Below are positions 6,342 to 7,700 of a stretch of DNA of 7,700 nt, piece after piece. Origin of the DNA: Synergistales bacterium Syner_01 (lineage in GTDB: Bacteria; Synergistota; Synergistia; Synergistales; Aminobacteriaceae); the NCBI GenBank assembly GCA_001604435.1, contig LVBO01000070.1, positions 1 through 7,700 of the forward strand, in the 5' to 3' direction. Every line of letters begins with the position of its first letter. Position 1 is the first letter of the stretch. The position numbers and the translations under genes were made by a program. The notes under the pieces were generated by a model. That model made no database searches. It was not told the DNA's origin and saw only the letters and a program-made list of their open reading frames with translations.

Positions 6342-7282
6342 ACGAGCGAGTCAATCTTTTGGAAGTCAGGAACCTCTGCAAAAAATTCCCTGTCGGCGAA
6401 CGTTTTTTCGGGGCCCCTCGACATTGGCTTCATGCCGTTTGCGATGTGGAGTTCGATATTCCCCGAAAAAGCGTCTTCGGATTCGTCGGAGAAAGCGGCA
6501 GTGGAAAATCCACCATCGCGAACATGATCAGCGGAGTGCATCATCCTAGCAGCGGACAGATTCTCTTTAAAGGACGGCCTCTCTCGGATGCCCCGGAAGT
6601 TCGACGCGGTATTCAGATGGTTTTTCAGGATCCCGAAACGTCTCTGGATCCGCGCAAGACGGTTCGCTTCCTCGTCGGCGAAGGGCTTGCGCTCCATCGG
6701 ATGGGAACAAAAAGCGAACGTGATGTCAAAGTGCGAACTGTGCTGAGTTCCGTGGGGTTGTCGTACGAGGTATTGAATAAATACCCTCACGAGCTTTCAG
6801 GTGGGCAGCGCCAGCGCGTCGCAGTGGCCCGCGCTCTGATCCTTCAGCCCGAGCTTCTTGTTTTGGACGAACCTACCAGCGCTCTCGACGTCTCCGTGCA
6901 AGCGCAGATACTCAATTTGCTCATGGATTTACAGCGGGCTTTTTCCCTCACGTACATTTTCATAACGCACGACTTGAAAATAGTCAGCCACTTCGCCGAT
7001 AACATCGCGGTGCTCTATTTGGGAAGAATAGTCGAAATCGGGCCTGTAGACGAGGTTGTCGACAAACCAAGGCATCCTTATACGAGAGCATTGCTCGATT
7101 CGGTTCCCGACCCCGGCAAAGCCTTGAACAGAAAACCCATCAAAGGAGAAATCCCCAGTCCGCTCGATCCTCCGGCTGGTTGTGTTTTCAGAACACGTTG
7201 TCCTCTGGCGCACGAAATATGCCGTATAGCTCCCGAGTACAGGATTGTGCAAAAAAGCCGCATTCTCTGTCATTTAGCCTGA
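6338..7282 (+). CDS. dppF: Peptide ABC transporter ATP-binding protein, DppF/OppF type
   Basis: This is the second cytoplasmic ATPase of the importer and the last gene of the operon. The ATG at 6338 has GGAGG at 6326-6330 with 7 bases between, and overlaps the dppD stop by four bases (ATGA). An open extension to 6254 lacks a ribosome site and lies wholly inside dppD, so it is rejected. The product is 314 residues, usual length. Motifs: LLEVRNLCKKFPV (7-19), Walker A GESGSGKST (51-59), Q-loop Q97 in VFQDPETSLDPR, signature LSGGQRQR (153-160), Walker B LLVLDE (173-178), D-loop ALDV (182-185) and switch His211. HPYTRALL (246-253) starts the C-terminal domain, with cysteines C282, C288, C295 and C311 (spacing 5, 6, 15), matching the likely iron-sulfur site of DppD. 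All catalytic motifs are intact in both ATPases. Substrate specificity is set by the binding protein and stays undetermined. Confidence 0.95.
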   Translation: MNERVNLLEVRNLCKKFPVGERFFGAPRHWLHAVCDVEFDIPRKSVFGFVGESGSGKSTIANMISGVHHPSSGQILFKGRPLSDAPEVRRGIQMVFQDPETSLDPRKTVRFLVGEGLALHRMGTKSERDVKVRTVLSSVGLSYEVLNKYPHELSGGQRQRVAVARALILQPELLVLDEPTSALDVSVQAQILNLLMDLQRAFSLTYIFITHDLKIVSHFADNIAVLYLGRIVEIGPVDEVVDKPRHPYTRALLDSVPDPGKALNRKPIKGEIPSPLDPPAGCVFRTRCPLAHEICRIAPEYRIVQKSRILCHLA

Positions 7283-7325
7283 AGGTTCAAGCGAGGGCTA
7301 TGGGAGAATGTGTGTTTTGCTTTTT
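7261..7325 (+). terminator. Possible operon terminator overlapping the dppF stop codon
   Basis: CATTCTC (7261-7267) can pair with GAGAATG (7304-7310), and inside it TAGCC (7275-7279) with GGCTA (7296-7300), with an asymmetric internal loop between the two stems and about 16 bases in the end loop. A T-rich run, TGTGTTTTGCTTTTT, follows at 7311-7325. The stems are interrupted and the outer one is not G+C rich, so termination may be weak. It is the only plus-strand candidate seen after dppF. Confidence 0.35.
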
Positions 7326-7347
7326 CGGAGAGGACTGGCGAATGAAG

Positions 7348-7391
7348 AAAAAAGGCTGCGCCGTCCGATAAAAGCGGTCGAACGGCACAGC
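7348..7391 (-). terminator. Intrinsic terminator of the minus-strand cupin gene
   Basis: On the minus strand the arm from 7391 to 7378 pairs with 7368 to 7355 without interruption: 14 pairs, two of them G-U, around a 9-base loop. Six T bases follow (complement of A at 7348-7353). It starts 6 bases after the cupin stop. Read on the plus strand, the two G-U pairs become C-A mismatches and no strong T-tract follows, so it is mainly a minus-strand terminator. Confidence 0.85.
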
Positions 7392-7396
7392 TCGTC

Positions 7397-7700
7397 TTAT
7401 GATTGCTGCTGGCTCTTGAAATCCTCGCGCACGGGGCAGAAGATGTCCACGACGGTGCAGTCTTCGTGAGCGTAGCCGCCGTGCGTTTCGCCTCCCGCGA
7501 AGACGACGCCCTGACCTGGGGTGAGCATCGCCGCGTGATCTCCGGAGCGAAGCTCCATCTTTCCGGAGAGCAGCAGTGTAATCTGCTCGTGGGGGTGACT
7601 GTGCTCGGTGAGCTCGGTGCCTCCCGCGATCTCCCAGTGTGCGAGCGTCATTTGGTCCGAATGGACGAACTTGCCGATGAATCCGGGCCTTCCTGTGAAC
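7397..7700 (-). CDS. Small cupin-domain protein (5' end outside window)
   Basis: This is a single-domain cupin of the type with HSHPHEQ. The visible frame stays open to the right edge, and the codons before the ATG at 7649-7651 read GFIGKFVHSDQ, which looks like genuine family sequence just before MTLAHWEI. So that ATG is an internal methionine and the gene is truncated by the window; about 101 codons plus the stop are visible. Cupin motif 1 is seen as GTELTEHSHPHEQ with two His and a Glu, and motif 2 as PGQGVVFAGGETHGG with the fourth metal ligand His; the usual Pro in motif 2 is replaced. The tail VVDIFCPVREDF is also typical of these about 110-residue proteins. Such proteins bind one metal ion in a beta-barrel and are mostly uncharacterised; the enzymatic or sensing role cannot be told. 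It is convergent with the transporter operon and so separately transcribed. Confidence 0.82.
   Translation of the reverse strand, partial: FTGRPGFIGKFVHSDQMTLAHWEIAGGTELTEHSHPHEQITLLLSGKMELRSGDHAAMLTPGQGVVFAGGETHGGYAHEDCTVVDIFCPVREDFKSQQQS

Noticed and set aside
5397..6520. Near-identical DNA at the Walker A regions of dppD and dppF (GAAAGCGGCAG-type repeat)
   Set aside because: It reflects the shared P-loop of paralogous ATPases and not a mobile or regulatory repeat.

Overview
The window looks like ordinary chromosomal DNA from a diderm (Gram-negative type) bacterium that lives on peptides or amino acids. By eye the base composition is roughly balanced to moderately G+C rich. A diderm host is suggested because the solute-binding protein has a plain Sec signal peptide and no convincing lipobox, so it would be free in a periplasm. 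The gene set (an AmpS/M29-like aminopeptidase, a peptide ABC transporter with an M20 peptidase inside its operon, and a small cupin) and the style of the proteins remind me of Synergistota. That placement is an inference from memory and is not shown by any marker here.

Layout. Positions 3-221 hold the 3' end of an AmpS/M29-like aminopeptidase gene (+). Positions 222-416 are non-coding, and I see no convincing terminator or sigma-70 promoter there. Next comes one long plus-strand operon: peptide-binding protein (417-1982), a spacer with a strong hairpin (1983-2144), permease DppB-like (2145-3101), permease DppC-like (3103-3963), M20 metallopeptidase (about 4060-5232), ATPase DppD-like (5232-6341) and ATPase DppF-like (6338-7282). 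The last 300 bases are a minus-strand cupin gene that enters from the right edge and stops at 7397, convergent with the operon. The 114-base gap between the two convergent stops holds a clear minus-strand terminator and a weaker candidate for the plus strand.

How the parts fit. The binding protein would capture short peptides in the periplasm. The two permeases form the membrane channel, and the two ATPases, each with the four-cysteine C-terminal domain, drive import. The M20 enzyme, placed between the permeases and the ATPases and overlapping the dppD start by one base, probably cleaves or deacylates what is imported; the upstream aminopeptidase may add to this. The hairpin after the binding-protein gene is placed where transporter operons often set the binding protein above the membrane parts. 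I found no mobile element, CRISPR array, RNA gene or clearly novel system. The most useful observations are start-codon corrections (two TTG starts), the post-binding-protein hairpins, the embedded peptidase, and the cupin gene continuing past the window edge.
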